Source: an uncultured Lachnospiraceae bacterium (GTDB taxonomy: Bacteria > Bacillota > Clostridia > Lachnospirales > Lachnospiraceae). From it: a stretch of DNA of 56,037 nt. The stretch spans positions 1 through 56,037 of the forward strand of contig CAKRJH010000017.1 of the NCBI GenBank assembly GCA_934351255.1, written 5' to 3'. The translations under genes and the position numbers were made by a program. Positions 32,545 through 40,958 of this stretch are shown one piece after another; position 1 is the first letter of the stretch, and the number at the start of each line of letters is the position of its first letter. Below the pieces are notes generated by a model. That model had not been told where the DNA came from and searched no databases. It worked only from the letters and a program-made list of their open reading frames with translations.

Positions 32545-32631
32545 ATCGATTCCTGTCCTTTCTTATACACCAAGTGCACCTGTCGCTACAGCAGCAGATG
32601 CACTCGGAACCTTTGTCTGATTGATATCGGA

Positions 32632-33726
32632 TTATTTGGCAGTGATATACTTCTGTGCCACCAGAAGCTCGGCGATCAGTACTCCGCCGCCCGCTGCACC
32701 ACGAACGGTATTGTGGGACAGTCCCACAAACTTGTAATCATATACCTTGTCCTCACGCAGACGTCCCATGGATACTCCAAATCCATTTTCATAGTCAACA
32801 TCCAGGGAAACCTGTGGACGGTTGTCGTCCTCCAGATACTGGATGAAATGCTTTGGTGCATTTGGAAGGTTCAGCTCCTGCGGAAGTCCTGAGAACTCTC
32901 TCCAGATCTTGATGATCTCTTCCTTGGAAGGCTTCCTGCCATCCTCAAAGTCCATAAATACGGCTGCGGTGTGACCGTTTAATACCGGCACACGGATACA
33001 CTGTGTCGTGATAACCGGTGTCTCAGCCTTGACGATCTGTCCATTCTCCACATGTCCCCAGATACGCAGTGGCTCCTGCTCACTCTTCTCTTCCTCACCA
33101 CCGATAAATGGGATGATATTGCCGACCATCTCCGGCCAGTCCTGGAAGTTTTTCCCGGCACCTGAGATTGCCTGATATGTGGTAGCCACCACGGTCTTCA
33201 CCGGATATCCTGCTGCCTTGAGGGCATGCAGTGCAGGCGTGTAACTCTGGATAGAGCAGTTTGGTTTTACGACAATAAAGCCACGTGTCGTTCCCAGACG
33301 CTTCTTCTGATCTGCGATCACTTCCAGATGCTCCGGATTCAGCTCCGGAACTACCATCGGTACGTCCGGTGTCCATCTATGTGCACTGTTGTTGGATACC
33401 ACAGGAGTCTCAGCCTTGGCATATGCCTCCTCAATGGCCTTGATCTCATCTTTACTCATATCCACAGCACTGAACACGAAGTCAACCTGAGAGGAAACCC
33501 CCTGAACATCGCTTACATCCTGTACAATGATGTCCTTTACTGCCTCAGGCATCGGCGTGTCCATCTTCCACAGCTTTACGGCATCCTCATAGCGTTTGCC
33601 AGCGCTGCGCGGGCTGGCAGCGATCGCTACCACCTCAAACCAGGGATGATTCTCCAGAAGGGAGATAAATCTCTGTCCAACCATGCCGGTACCTCCAAGG
33701 ATACCTACTCTTAACTTCTGTTCCAT
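32632..33726 (-). CDS. asd: Aspartate-semialdehyde dehydrogenase
   Basis: Reduces aspartyl phosphate to aspartate semialdehyde with NADPH, feeding lysine, threonine, methionine and diaminopimelate for the wall. The 364-residue protein shows the nucleotide-binding GILGGTGMVGQRF, the catalytic Cys157 in KPNCSIQSY and the substrate-binding IRVPVLNGHTAAV with the active His. The NCS pattern and length fit the archaeal/fungal-type branch rather than the enteric one. The ATG at 33726 has GGAGG 8 bases upstream; an ATG five codons earlier overlaps that site. The promoter is only about 50 bases from the start, leaving no room for a lysine riboswitch. Confidence 0.95.
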   Translation of the reverse strand: MEQKLRVGILGGTGMVGQRFISLLENHPWFEVVAIAASPRSAGKRYEDAVKLWKMDTPMPEAVKDIIVQDVSDVQGVSSQVDFVFSAVDMSKDEIKAIEEAYAKAETPVVSNNSAHRWTPDVPMVVPELNPEHLEVIADQKKRLGTTRGFIVVKPNCSIQSYTPALHALKAAGYPVKTVVATTYQAISGAGKNFQDWPEMVGNIIPFIGGEEEKSEQEPLRIWGHVENGQIVKAETPVITTQCIRVPVLNGHTAAVFMDFEDGRKPSKEEIIKIWREFSGLPQELNLPNAPKHFIQYLEDDNRPQVSLDVDYENGFGVSMGRLREDKVYDYKFVGLSHNTVRGAAGGGVLIAELLVAQKYITAK

Positions 33727-33785
33727 TGTAAATTCCTCCATTCCACGTTTTCCGTCAATGAATTTTCATCATAATGTCACATGAA

Positions 33786-33814
33786 ATTTTACAATATATT
33801 TATTTATAAGTCAA
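33786..33814 (-). promoter_or_regulatory. Promoter of asd and the pyr group
   Basis: On the minus strand TTGACT (33809-33814) and TAAAAT (33786-33791) are 17 bases apart. Confidence 0.8.
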
Positions 33815-33831
33815 CGCAACCCGTCCATAAC

Positions 33832-33860
33832 TTGTGATTTTGTAGGAATTATAGTAAACT
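33832..33860 (+). promoter_or_regulatory. Possible promoter of hisS
   Basis: TTGTGA (33832-33837) and TAAACT (33855-33860) are 17 bases apart, leaving a leader of about 60 bases. The AT-rich stretch 33890-33910 also contains -10-like words, so the exact site is uncertain. Confidence 0.45.
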
Positions 33861-33927
33861 GGGTATGTTGCAGAAAAATGCATTGTGAATATTTATACAT
33901 ATATTATAGGAAAGAGAGGACATTACT

Positions 33928-35172
33928 ATGAAGTCAACACCGGTGAAAGGTACCAGGGACTATCTGCCGGCAGAAGTCCAGATCCGTGACTATCTGCAGA
34001 ATGTGATCAAAGAAACCTATCAGGAGGCAGGATTCGAGAGGATCACCACTCCGATCATTGAAGATGCCGTCAACCTGGACAAGAGCGAAGGCGGTGAGAA
34101 CCTGAACCTGATCTTTAAGATTCTTAAGAGAGGACAGAAACTCAGTTCCGCACTGGCCAATCCGGAAGCAGGCGAAAAGGAGCTCGCCGACATGGGACTG
34201 CGCTATGATCTGACACTTCCACTGTCCCGCTACTACGCCAACAACCGCAACGATCTGATGAGCCCGTTCAAGGTCATCCAGATGGATCGCGTCTATCGTG
34301 CAGAGCGCCCTCAGAAAGGTCGTCTGCGTGAATTTATGCAGTGTGACATCGACATTATCGGCAATCCTTCCTGCGATGCCGAGGTCGAGCTGATCCTCAC
34401 GACAACCAAGGCACTGACCCGTATCGGTCTGGATCACTTCAAGGTCAAGATCAACGACCGCCGCATCTTAAGGGCTATCTTCTCCTATGCCGGTTTCTCT
34501 CCGGAGGATCATGAAAAGCTGGCCATTCTGTTTGATAAGCTGGATAAAATCGGCATCGACGGTGTCGAGCATGAGTTAAAAGAAAATGCCTTTGACGATG
34601 CTGCCGTACAGAAATTTATCACGCTGTTTGAGAGTGGAAGTCTGGATCTTGACAGTGTGGCCAAAGTATGTGACGCCGAGTACGTGGCTTCCCTCAAGAA
34701 GATCATGGACACGGTCAATGCAGTCTCCGGCCATGCCTTCCCGATCGAATTTACCCCATCTCTCGTCCGTGGGCAGGGCTACTACACCGGCACGATCTTC
34801 GAGGTGGAAGCCGAGGGATACAGCGGTGCTGTCGCAGGCGGTGGACGCTACGACAACCTGATCGGTAAATTCCTGGGCCAGGATATTCCTGCTGTCGGTT
34901 TTTCGATTGGATTTGAACGAATCTTCGGTATTCTGATGGAGAAAGAATATCAGATTCCGGATCAAAAGAAAAAAATCGCCGTATTCTACGACGAAGATAC
35001 CTATGCAGAGGCATTGAGCTATGCCGAAGAGCTCCGCGGTCAGTATCTGGTCTCTGTGATCGCAAGACCAAAGAAGTTCGGCAAGTTCTTAAACAAACTG
35101 GAACAGATGCACTTCGACGGATTCGCTGTCTACGGACAGGAAGACGGTGTTAAACTGTTTGAAGCCAGGTAA
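33928..35172 (+). CDS. hisS: Histidyl-tRNA synthetase
   Basis: Class II aminoacyl-tRNA synthetase of 414 residues charging tRNA-His. Motif 1 region follows VKGTRDYLPAE; motif 2 reads VYRAERPQKGRLREFMQCDIDIIG; the histidine-specific loops VRGQGYYTGTIFEV and GGGRYDNLIGKF are present; motif 3 is VGFSIGFERIFGIL. The C-terminal anticodon-binding domain is slightly short but recognisable (KIAVFYDEDTYAEALSYAEELR...VKLFEAR). GAGAGGA is 7 bases from the ATG. The leader is too short for a T-box. It faces the methyltransferase gene, with only 9 bases between the stop codons; an 8-base hairpin (35173-35191) lies there but lacks a T tract. Confidence 0.95.
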   Translation: MKSTPVKGTRDYLPAEVQIRDYLQNVIKETYQEAGFERITTPIIEDAVNLDKSEGGENLNLIFKILKRGQKLSSALANPEAGEKELADMGLRYDLTLPLSRYYANNRNDLMSPFKVIQMDRVYRAERPQKGRLREFMQCDIDIIGNPSCDAEVELILTTTKALTRIGLDHFKVKINDRRILRAIFSYAGFSPEDHEKLAILFDKLDKIGIDGVEHELKENAFDDAAVQKFITLFESGSLDLDSVAKVCDAEYVASLKKIMDTVNAVSGHAFPIEFTPSLVRGQGYYTGTIFEVEAEGYSGAVAGGGRYDNLIGKFLGQDIPAVGFSIGFERIFGILMEKEYQIPDQKKKIAVFYDEDTYAEALSYAEELRGQYLVSVIARPKKFGKFLNKLEQMHFDGFAVYGQEDGVKLFEAR

Positions 35173-35181
35173 GAACAGATC

Positions 35182-36045
35182 CTATCTGTTCCTGCCCAGC
35201 TCCCAGAACGCGATTGCGCTGGCGGCAGCGACATTCAAGGAATCGACGCCGGCGGCCATCGGAATCTTTACGGTATAATCACAACTGGCTATCGTTCCGG
35301 TTGCAAGGCCCTCGCCTTCCGACCCGAGCACGATGGCCAGTTTTTTTTCGCTGCGAAGTCTCTCATCATCAATGGACACCGTGTCCTCCCGCAGTGCCAT
35401 CGCCGCCGTACGAAAACCCAGTTCATGCAGCTCATCCAGACAGACACGCACCCCGCCGTGATCCTGCAGGTCCCCGGTTTCATCCCGGATCTTTTCCTGC
35501 CCCAGCCATGCCCAGGGAACCGCAAAGACATTGCCCATACTGACACGGATCGCACGCCGGTACAGCGGATTGCTGCAGGCCGGACTTAACAATACTGCAT
35601 CCATATTCATCGCCGCAGCGTTCCGAAAAATTGCTCCCACATTGGCCGGATTCATGACATCCTCGAGCACCGCAACCCTTGATGCACCCTCACAGGCTTC
35701 CCTCACCGACAGTGGACGCGGACGCCGCATGGCGCAGAGCATTCCCCGGGTCAGGGCAAACCCGGTCAGATGTACCAGCACCTCATAGTCTGCCACATAC
35801 ACCGGCACATCCGGGCAGCGTTCCAACACCTTGGCGCCCTGTGTCTCGATATGTTTTTTCTCCATAAGCAAAGATACCGGCTTACAGCCGGCATCCAATG
35901 CTCTCATAACCACCTTCGGACTCTCCGCGATAAACAGTCCTTCTCCGGGATTCGCCCGGTTCAACAACTGTCCTTCGGACTTTCTCGCAAACACGTCCAG
36001 TTCCGGTGCATTAAAATCTGTTATTTCGATAATCTCTGATCTCAT
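35182..36045 (-). CDS. TrmH/SpoU family RNA 2'-O-methyltransferase
   Basis: A SAM-dependent RNA ribose methyltransferase of 287 residues with the knotted SPOUT fold. Motif 1 is MNPANVGAIFRNAAA, motif 2 IVLGSEGEGL and motif 3 IPMAAGVDSLNVAAASAIAFWE. The N-terminal 90 residues form a substrate-binding L30e-like domain (GEGLFIAESPKVVMRALDAGCKPVSLL). The target, a 23S rRNA or tRNA nucleotide, cannot be told from sequence. AGGA precedes the ATG by 6 bases. Confidence 0.93.
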   Translation of the reverse strand: MRSEIIEITDFNAPELDVFARKSEGQLLNRANPGEGLFIAESPKVVMRALDAGCKPVSLLMEKKHIETQGAKVLERCPDVPVYVADYEVLVHLTGFALTRGMLCAMRRPRPLSVREACEGASRVAVLEDVMNPANVGAIFRNAAAMNMDAVLLSPACSNPLYRRAIRVSMGNVFAVPWAWLGQEKIRDETGDLQDHGGVRVCLDELHELGFRTAAMALREDTVSIDDERLRSEKKLAIVLGSEGEGLATGTIASCDYTVKIPMAAGVDSLNVAAASAIAFWELGRNR

Positions 36046-36079
36046 CGTCCATCCTGTTCTAATCTATTCTGCGTATCAA

Positions 36080-37918
36080 CTAACGCAGTGCCGTGATCAC
36101 AACATGGTTTCCCATAGCATCCTTAAACTCACAGCTTCTGCGGTTCTCATGATTCATGTATGGCTCTTTGACAGGCTCTGCCCCCTGGGACACCGCCTGG
36201 TAATATGCATTTTGTACGGAATCATAGTTTGGCATGTAAAATGTCAGTTCATAATGATCTCCGATATAACGGGATCTCAATCCCATATCCGAATGTGTGA
36301 TGTTAAAGAGTACCACGTTCTGCGGTGCCGCTGTTTCCGGCTGATTGACCTGTTCTCCCGCCGTCTCAGCAGCATCTTCACACGAAACTTCATCCACCTT
36401 GTCCATAATGGTTTCCGAGGAATCTTCCGCCTTTGCCTGAGCATCGGCCGCATTCTGCTCTGGCACTGCCGTATCCGCTTCTGCCCCGGTGAATTTCTCT
36501 GACTCCTGTTCAGCAGCAACTCCACCACAGTCTTCTGCAGTTCCGGCATCCGCCAGATCCTCCGGCAATTCCTGTGTTCCGTCAGTCAGCAGTACCACGG
36601 TTCCGGTATTGGCCGGAAGTTCTACCGTCAGTCTGCCTCCCTCCAGCGAAACCCCGGAAGCCATCCCCAGCAGATCTCTGGCAGAGTCTGCCTGAATCGG
36701 TGCCGGCATGGAGATCACCGCCGGTGCATCATCACTGTTCAATGCCGTGACAGCCGCCTGATGCTCCGTCACCCTTCCAAATGCAAACTGCCGGTTCGTC
36801 AGGCTCAGTTCCTGATAGCCACCCTCCCGGAGTGCAGCCACTTCTTTCTTTAATCTGCCCAGTTTCGCATGAAGTCTGGTAACCGGGTTGTTCTGCATCA
36901 TGTCCCGAAAATCGGACAGTTCCAGACAAGGACGAAGATTCCAGTCCGAGCCCTGTTCTTTCTTACCCTCAATTGCAAATTCAGATCCGTAGTATACAGA
37001 CGGAATGCCATAGATGGTGTACAACAGGATTGTGATCAGTTCCAGATGTTTCTTTACATGTACCTTGGAAGCGATCCTCTCTACATCATGATTGTCCACA
37101 AACGTGTACAGGCGCCGACCGCGGCAGATGTCGTTGATCCTGCGGATGGAATGTGCGATCTCAAAATAATTGTGATCATTGTGCCCGGAATACAGGCCCT
37201 TATGCAGCTCATAATTGGTCACCGCATGCAGTGTCTCATCATTGGCCCATCTGCTGTAATCCCCGTGGATCACTTCACCCATCAGCCAGAAATCTTCCTT
37301 GAGTCCATCGGTAAATTGACGCATCTCTTTCATGAACTGGAAATCCAGTACATCCGCAGCATCCAGACGGATCCCATCAATGTCAAAATCGTGTACCCAC
37401 ATGGCAATGCTGTCAAAAAGATACTGACGCACCTGCGGATTCCAGACATTAAGTTTGACCAGAAGATTATATCCTCCCCAGTTCTCATAGGAAAACCCAT
37501 CGTTATATTCATTGTTGCCACTAAAATTCAGGTTACAGAACCAACTGCAATACTCCGAATTCTCCCGATTCTTCAACACATCCTCAAAGGCAAAGAATCG
37601 GCGTCCCACATGGTTAAACACACCGTCTACGATCACACGCAGTCCGATATCATGACAATATTTCACAAAATCCCGGAACTCATCATTGGTGCCAAGACGC
37701 CGGTCAACCAGGCGATAATCTGTGGTCTCATAGCCATGTCCCACCGACTCAAACAACGGTCCGATATAAATGGCTGTGCATCCCAGTTCACTGCTGTGTA
37801 CTGCCCACTGCTTCAGTTTTTCAAAATGATGTCCTTCCTGTCCGTTGTTCTCATGCGGACATCCACACAATCCCAATGGATATATATGGTAAAAAACCGC
37901 TTCATCATACCACTTCAA
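36080..37918 (-). CDS. GH13 alpha-glucan hydrolase with acidic linker and C-terminal VOC-like half domain
   Basis: An alpha-amylase family enzyme, about 612 residues, probably cytoplasmic since no signal peptide is seen. All catalytic regions are intact: VIVDGVFNHVG, DGIRLDAADVL (nucleophile Asp), WLMGEVIHGDYS (acid Glu) and TFVDNHDVERIAS. The barrel and beta domain end near residue 450. A Glu/Ala/Asp-rich linker of about 85 residues follows. The last 80 residues read like the second half of a glyoxalase/VOC fold: ELTFYMPNYDSVQNAYYQAVSQGAEPVKEP, then SCEFKDAMGNHVVITAL. I know no GH13 family with this tail. The likely start is the TTG at 37918, 9 bases after GGAGG; a GTG three codons earlier abuts the ribosome binding site. 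It follows the sensor diguanylate cyclase gene by 29 bases. Confidence 0.88.
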   Translation of the reverse strand: MKWYDEAVFYHIYPLGLCGCPHENNGQEGHHFEKLKQWAVHSSELGCTAIYIGPLFESVGHGYETTDYRLVDRRLGTNDEFRDFVKYCHDIGLRVIVDGVFNHVGRRFFAFEDVLKNRENSEYCSWFCNLNFSGNNEYNDGFSYENWGGYNLLVKLNVWNPQVRQYLFDSIAMWVHDFDIDGIRLDAADVLDFQFMKEMRQFTDGLKEDFWLMGEVIHGDYSRWANDETLHAVTNYELHKGLYSGHNDHNYFEIAHSIRRINDICRGRRLYTFVDNHDVERIASKVHVKKHLELITILLYTIYGIPSVYYGSEFAIEGKKEQGSDWNLRPCLELSDFRDMMQNNPVTRLHAKLGRLKKEVAALREGGYQELSLTNRQFAFGRVTEHQAAVTALNSDDAPAVISMPAPIQADSARDLLGMASGVSLEGGRLTVELPANTGTVVLLTDGTQELPEDLADAGTAEDCGGVAAEQESEKFTGAEADTAVPEQNAADAQAKAEDSSETIMDKVDEVSCEDAAETAGEQVNQPETAAPQNVVLFNITHSDMGLRSRYIGDHYELTFYMPNYDSVQNAYYQAVSQGAEPVKEPYMNHENRRSCEFKDAMGNHVVITALR

Positions 37919-37947
37919 CTGTATCACCCTCCGTTTTCTGTTCTCTG

Positions 37948-39840
37948 TTAATCACGTCTCGCCAGACGGACATGATGGTGGTTTTCCTTGATCCGGTACA
38001 TGGAATCATCCGCCTCCCGCATCATCTCGTCCACCTCCGATACCGTTACAATCTCACGGCTCACACAGCCGATGCTGACTCCGATCGGATAGTCTTTCAT
38101 CGTACGTTCCTGCCTGCGTCTCAGAAGTGCCTCAAACTGCTTTTTAAACGGTTTCTCAAATCCCTTTGGCGCAGTCTTCTTCGGCCAGACACAGACCACC
38201 ATGAACTCATCTCCGCCAAACCGCGCACAGATTCCATCGTCGCCCACGGTTTCCTCCAGACATTCCCCCAGAACCTTGAGCGCATAATCTCCCTCGCTGT
38301 GTCCGTAATTGTCATTGATGTACTTCAGCCCATCCATGTCAATGGATGCCAGAAAGCAGATCTTGTTGGCATCCTTGATCTCGCGCATCGCCTGGTTCAG
38401 CTTGGCAAAGAAACCTCGGCGGTTGTAGAGATCCGTCATAGGATCCCTCATATACATCTCATAGAGCTGAGACTGCTTGCGCACCGTTCCCATCACCTGG
38501 GTCAATCCCAGCATGTAATGGCTGAGCCGCGTGATCTGCAGATCCGGCGTAATGGCGATCGACGCCATGCCATATTCTTCCTCCTGCCAGTGTACTGGAA
38601 CATGCAGAATCTGACTGCTCGTAATAATACGTCTGCTGTTCTCTGCCAATTCCTGCTGGTTGTCGATCACCTCAAAAGTCTTATGTATCTTTCCGTCCTT
38701 ACTCTCCAGCAGCATGAGCATTGCCCCCGGCTTAAATCCTCTGGAAACCGGAATGTCTGTATGATGGCAGAACCGGCGGTTCACATACAGCACCATATCA
38801 TTGAGCCTCACTCCGGACATGAGATCCAGTGCCTTATCAAACATTTCCATCATGGAATGTCCCTCGGTCAGGGTATTCATCATCATAAATGTATCCGTAT
38901 ATTCGTACTCCGCCCGGCGCATTCTCTTGTATACACTCATGATCTGATTATTGGTCTGAATCTTCTGGGCCTTCTCACATCCACAGGACTGGCTGAAGGA
39001 TGCATAGAACGGAATCTTCTTTGTATATGGTTTTGTCTGATCTCCCGTCAGGATGTGTCCTGCCATCTCACGCACTGTGGTTCCTACAGCATCCACATCC
39101 ATCGTCGCCGTCGTCAATCTCGGGGAGCAGTAATCTACCAGTTCATATCCGTCAAAACCGGTGACGATCACATCCTCCGGAACCCGAAGTCCATGTTCCT
39201 TTAATACATTGCAGACTTCCAGTGCCATCAGGTCATTGGCACAGATGATCGCATCCGGCTGATCATCCTCTCTGTCCAGCCACTGCTCACAAAGTTTACG
39301 TGCCGGTTCGTCCCAGAAATCCCCGTAACCCATATGTTCTCTGCGAAACGGAATCCCCTGCTCTTTCAGGACACTCTTAAAGATGTCCAGACGCTGTTCC
39401 GAAAATTCCATGCCCTTAAATCCGGCCATAAAATATGGATTCTTCACCTGATGCCCCACGATCACATGTTCCACGATCTTACGGAATGTCGACTGGTAAT
39501 CCGGGATGACATTGTAACAGCCGTCAAGCTGATATTCCACACTGATCACCGGTATCCCTGCAGCCTGTGCTTTGCTGACGATCTGGTGGATCAGCACCTC
39601 ATTGCTGATCGATTCTCCCAGCACGATCAGAAGTTCCATATCGGATACATCCATATTCTCATAAATCTGGGCTTCACCACGGGCATAGGCATCCATGCGG
39701 TCCATCTTCACAAAAGTCCCGTACACATCCACCTGACACGATGTACCTTCCAGATGGGCACAAATACTTTTGAGCATATCAGTAACGTCCTCCCGCTGAA
39801 GCCCGGAGGCACATATTCCAATAATCTTGTTATCCTTCAT
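37948..39840 (-). CDS. Diguanylate cyclase with LacI-type sugar-binding sensor domain
   Basis: A cytoplasmic protein of about 630 residues. Residues about 1-280 match the periplasmic-binding-protein fold of LacI regulators (IIGICASGLQREDV, PDAIICANDLMALEVCNVL, PEDVIVTGFDGYELVDYCSPRLTTATMD) but the DNA-binding helix-turn-helix is absent and there is no signal peptide. A linker or GAF-like region follows. The C-terminal GGDEF domain is intact (DPMTDLYNRRGF, IDMDGLKYINDNYGH, ARFGGDEFMVV) and has no RxxD inhibitory site in front. So a small molecule, likely a sugar, may control cyclic di-GMP synthesis. The start at 39840 follows a GGGGAG site by about 4 bases; earlier in-frame ATGs have none. The GH13 gene follows in the same operon. 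Confidence 0.9.
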   Translation of the reverse strand: MKDNKIIGICASGLQREDVTDMLKSICAHLEGTSCQVDVYGTFVKMDRMDAYARGEAQIYENMDVSDMELLIVLGESISNEVLIHQIVSKAQAAGIPVISVEYQLDGCYNVIPDYQSTFRKIVEHVIVGHQVKNPYFMAGFKGMEFSEQRLDIFKSVLKEQGIPFRREHMGYGDFWDEPARKLCEQWLDREDDQPDAIICANDLMALEVCNVLKEHGLRVPEDVIVTGFDGYELVDYCSPRLTTATMDVDAVGTTVREMAGHILTGDQTKPYTKKIPFYASFSQSCGCEKAQKIQTNNQIMSVYKRMRRAEYEYTDTFMMMNTLTEGHSMMEMFDKALDLMSGVRLNDMVLYVNRRFCHHTDIPVSRGFKPGAMLMLLESKDGKIHKTFEVIDNQQELAENSRRIITSSQILHVPVHWQEEEYGMASIAITPDLQITRLSHYMLGLTQVMGTVRKQSQLYEMYMRDPMTDLYNRRGFFAKLNQAMREIKDANKICFLASIDMDGLKYINDNYGHSEGDYALKVLGECLEETVGDDGICARFGGDEFMVVCVWPKKTAPKGFEKPFKKQFEALLRRRQERTMKDYPIGVSIGCVSREIVTVSEVDEMMREADDSMYRIKENHHHVRLARRD

Positions 39841-39918
39841 ACAACTCCCCATTCTTTGTATCACTGCGGTCACCCGCTCCAAACACATATCTTATATATT
39901 TTACCATACTCTCCGGGT

Positions 39919-40809
39919 TCATTGCACATTTTTCTCATTCTGGCCCAACCAATTTCGGCGTCTTTCTTTCCATTTCCTCCAGAAAAGCAAAATACCTGCC
40001 GCCAGGCCGGCCACACTCAGAACCGTCAGCACAATCAGTCCGGTTCTCTGCGCCGCACCATCCTCTGCAAATATGATCTGAAGGAGATAGCTGGTGGCAT
40101 TGTACGTCATGTGCAGAATGATATTGGCTGCAATGCTTCCCACGGCCATCCGGACCAGTCCCAGCAGACAGCCCAGCGCAAACGCATACAATCCCTGCCA
40201 GAAATTCCCATGATACAGGCCGAACAGAAACGCCTGGAACAAATTCGCTGCCCAGAACGGATATACCAGATTCAACCGATCCAGAATCGCCCCACGGAAG
40301 ATAAATTCTTCAGAGATTGGACCGATCACAAGGACATACACCAATGTCAGCATAGAAGTGGTGTCCGATAAATGGGACATAATCTCCTGATAATGTTCAA
40401 AGCTTTTCGACCAGATCTGTGAAAAAACACTCATCCCGACCGTGCTTACCACACAGCCCGCCGCACCGAGAATGATCAGCCACGGGATCGTCATCCCACC
40501 CAGTTCCTTCACATATGAAAAAGACTCCGTACGCCATGCAGATCGGCGGTAAAGGATCCCCATCCAGATGCCGGACATCGTCGCAGCAAGCGCGGAGACC
40601 GCCATCAGAAGTGTACTCTGGTACGCCTTCATCCAGATACCCAGCGCCAGTTTTAAGGAACTGCTCTCTATGCCGCGTGCAAGCAGATATCCGGCCACCG
40701 CACCGACACTCAGGATGTAGGCTAACACCATCATGGCAACGATTCCGCCAAATAGCAACAGCACTTTGATGGTCATATCAATTCTTAACTTTCCGATACC
40801 ATTCTCCAT
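39919..40809 (-). CDS. CPBP family intramembrane metalloprotease
   Basis: A 296-residue integral membrane protein with about 8 hydrophobic helices. The CPBP (CAAX protease/bacteriocin-processing) motifs are present: VIGPISEEFIFRG (Glu-Glu and Arg), FGLYHGN (His) and ILHMTYN (second His and Asn). Relatives process or protect against peptides or help protein secretion; the substrate here is unknown. GGAGG is 10 bases from the ATG at 40809; the frame extends 22 codons upstream into the terminator region, so that extension is rejected. A terminator-like hairpin ends only 33 bases before the start codon. Confidence 0.85.
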   Translation of the reverse strand: MENGIGKLRIDMTIKVLLLFGGIVAMMVLAYILSVGAVAGYLLARGIESSSLKLALGIWMKAYQSTLLMAVSALAATMSGIWMGILYRRSAWRTESFSYVKELGGMTIPWLIILGAAGCVVSTVGMSVFSQIWSKSFEHYQEIMSHLSDTTSMLTLVYVLVIGPISEEFIFRGAILDRLNLVYPFWAANLFQAFLFGLYHGNFWQGLYAFALGCLLGLVRMAVGSIAANIILHMTYNATSYLLQIIFAEDGAAQRTGLIVLTVLSVAGLAAGILLFWRKWKERRRNWLGQNEKNVQ

Positions 40810-40841
40810 ATCACAGATTCCTCCTATATTTCCCCATAAAA

Positions 40842-40867
40842 AAGGGCAAAACCAGCGTTTTGCTCTT
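40842..40867 (-). terminator. Terminator-like hairpin in the leader of the CPBP gene
   Basis: On the minus strand AAGAGCAAAAC pairs, with one mismatch, with GTTTTGCCCTT and runs into TTTTTTAT. It can back up the ftsZ terminator or attenuate the CPBP gene. Confidence 0.7.
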
Positions 40868-40879
40868 CTTATCACTACA

Positions 40880-40910
40880 TTATAGGAAACTTCAATGAAG
40901 TTTCCTATAA
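40880..40910. repeat. Perfect 31-base palindrome
   Basis: Fifteen-base arms (TTATAGGAAACTTCA and its complement) flank a single central base. There is no T tract. It lies between the ftsZ terminator and the second terminator-like hairpin. It could be an operator, a cruciform or part of a dispersed repeat family. Confidence 0.75.
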
Positions 40911-40912
40911 AC

Positions 40913-40945
40913 TAAAAACAAGGGTTGCTGCAATCAGCAACCCTT
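40913..40945 (-). terminator. Terminator of ftsZ
   Basis: AAGGGTTGCTG (40920-40930) pairs perfectly with CAGCAACCCTT (40935-40945) across a 4-base loop; on the minus strand it is followed by GTTTTTAG. It starts about 13 bases after the ftsZ stop codon. Confidence 0.88.
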
Positions 40946-40958
40946 TCGGTTTCTTTTG

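Noticed and set aside
33727..33785. Lysine riboswitch before asd
   Set aside because: The promoter leaves a leader of only about 50 bases, too short for the aptamer.
33861..33927. T-box leader before hisS
   Set aside because: The leader is about 60 bases and has no T-box consensus or terminator hairpin.
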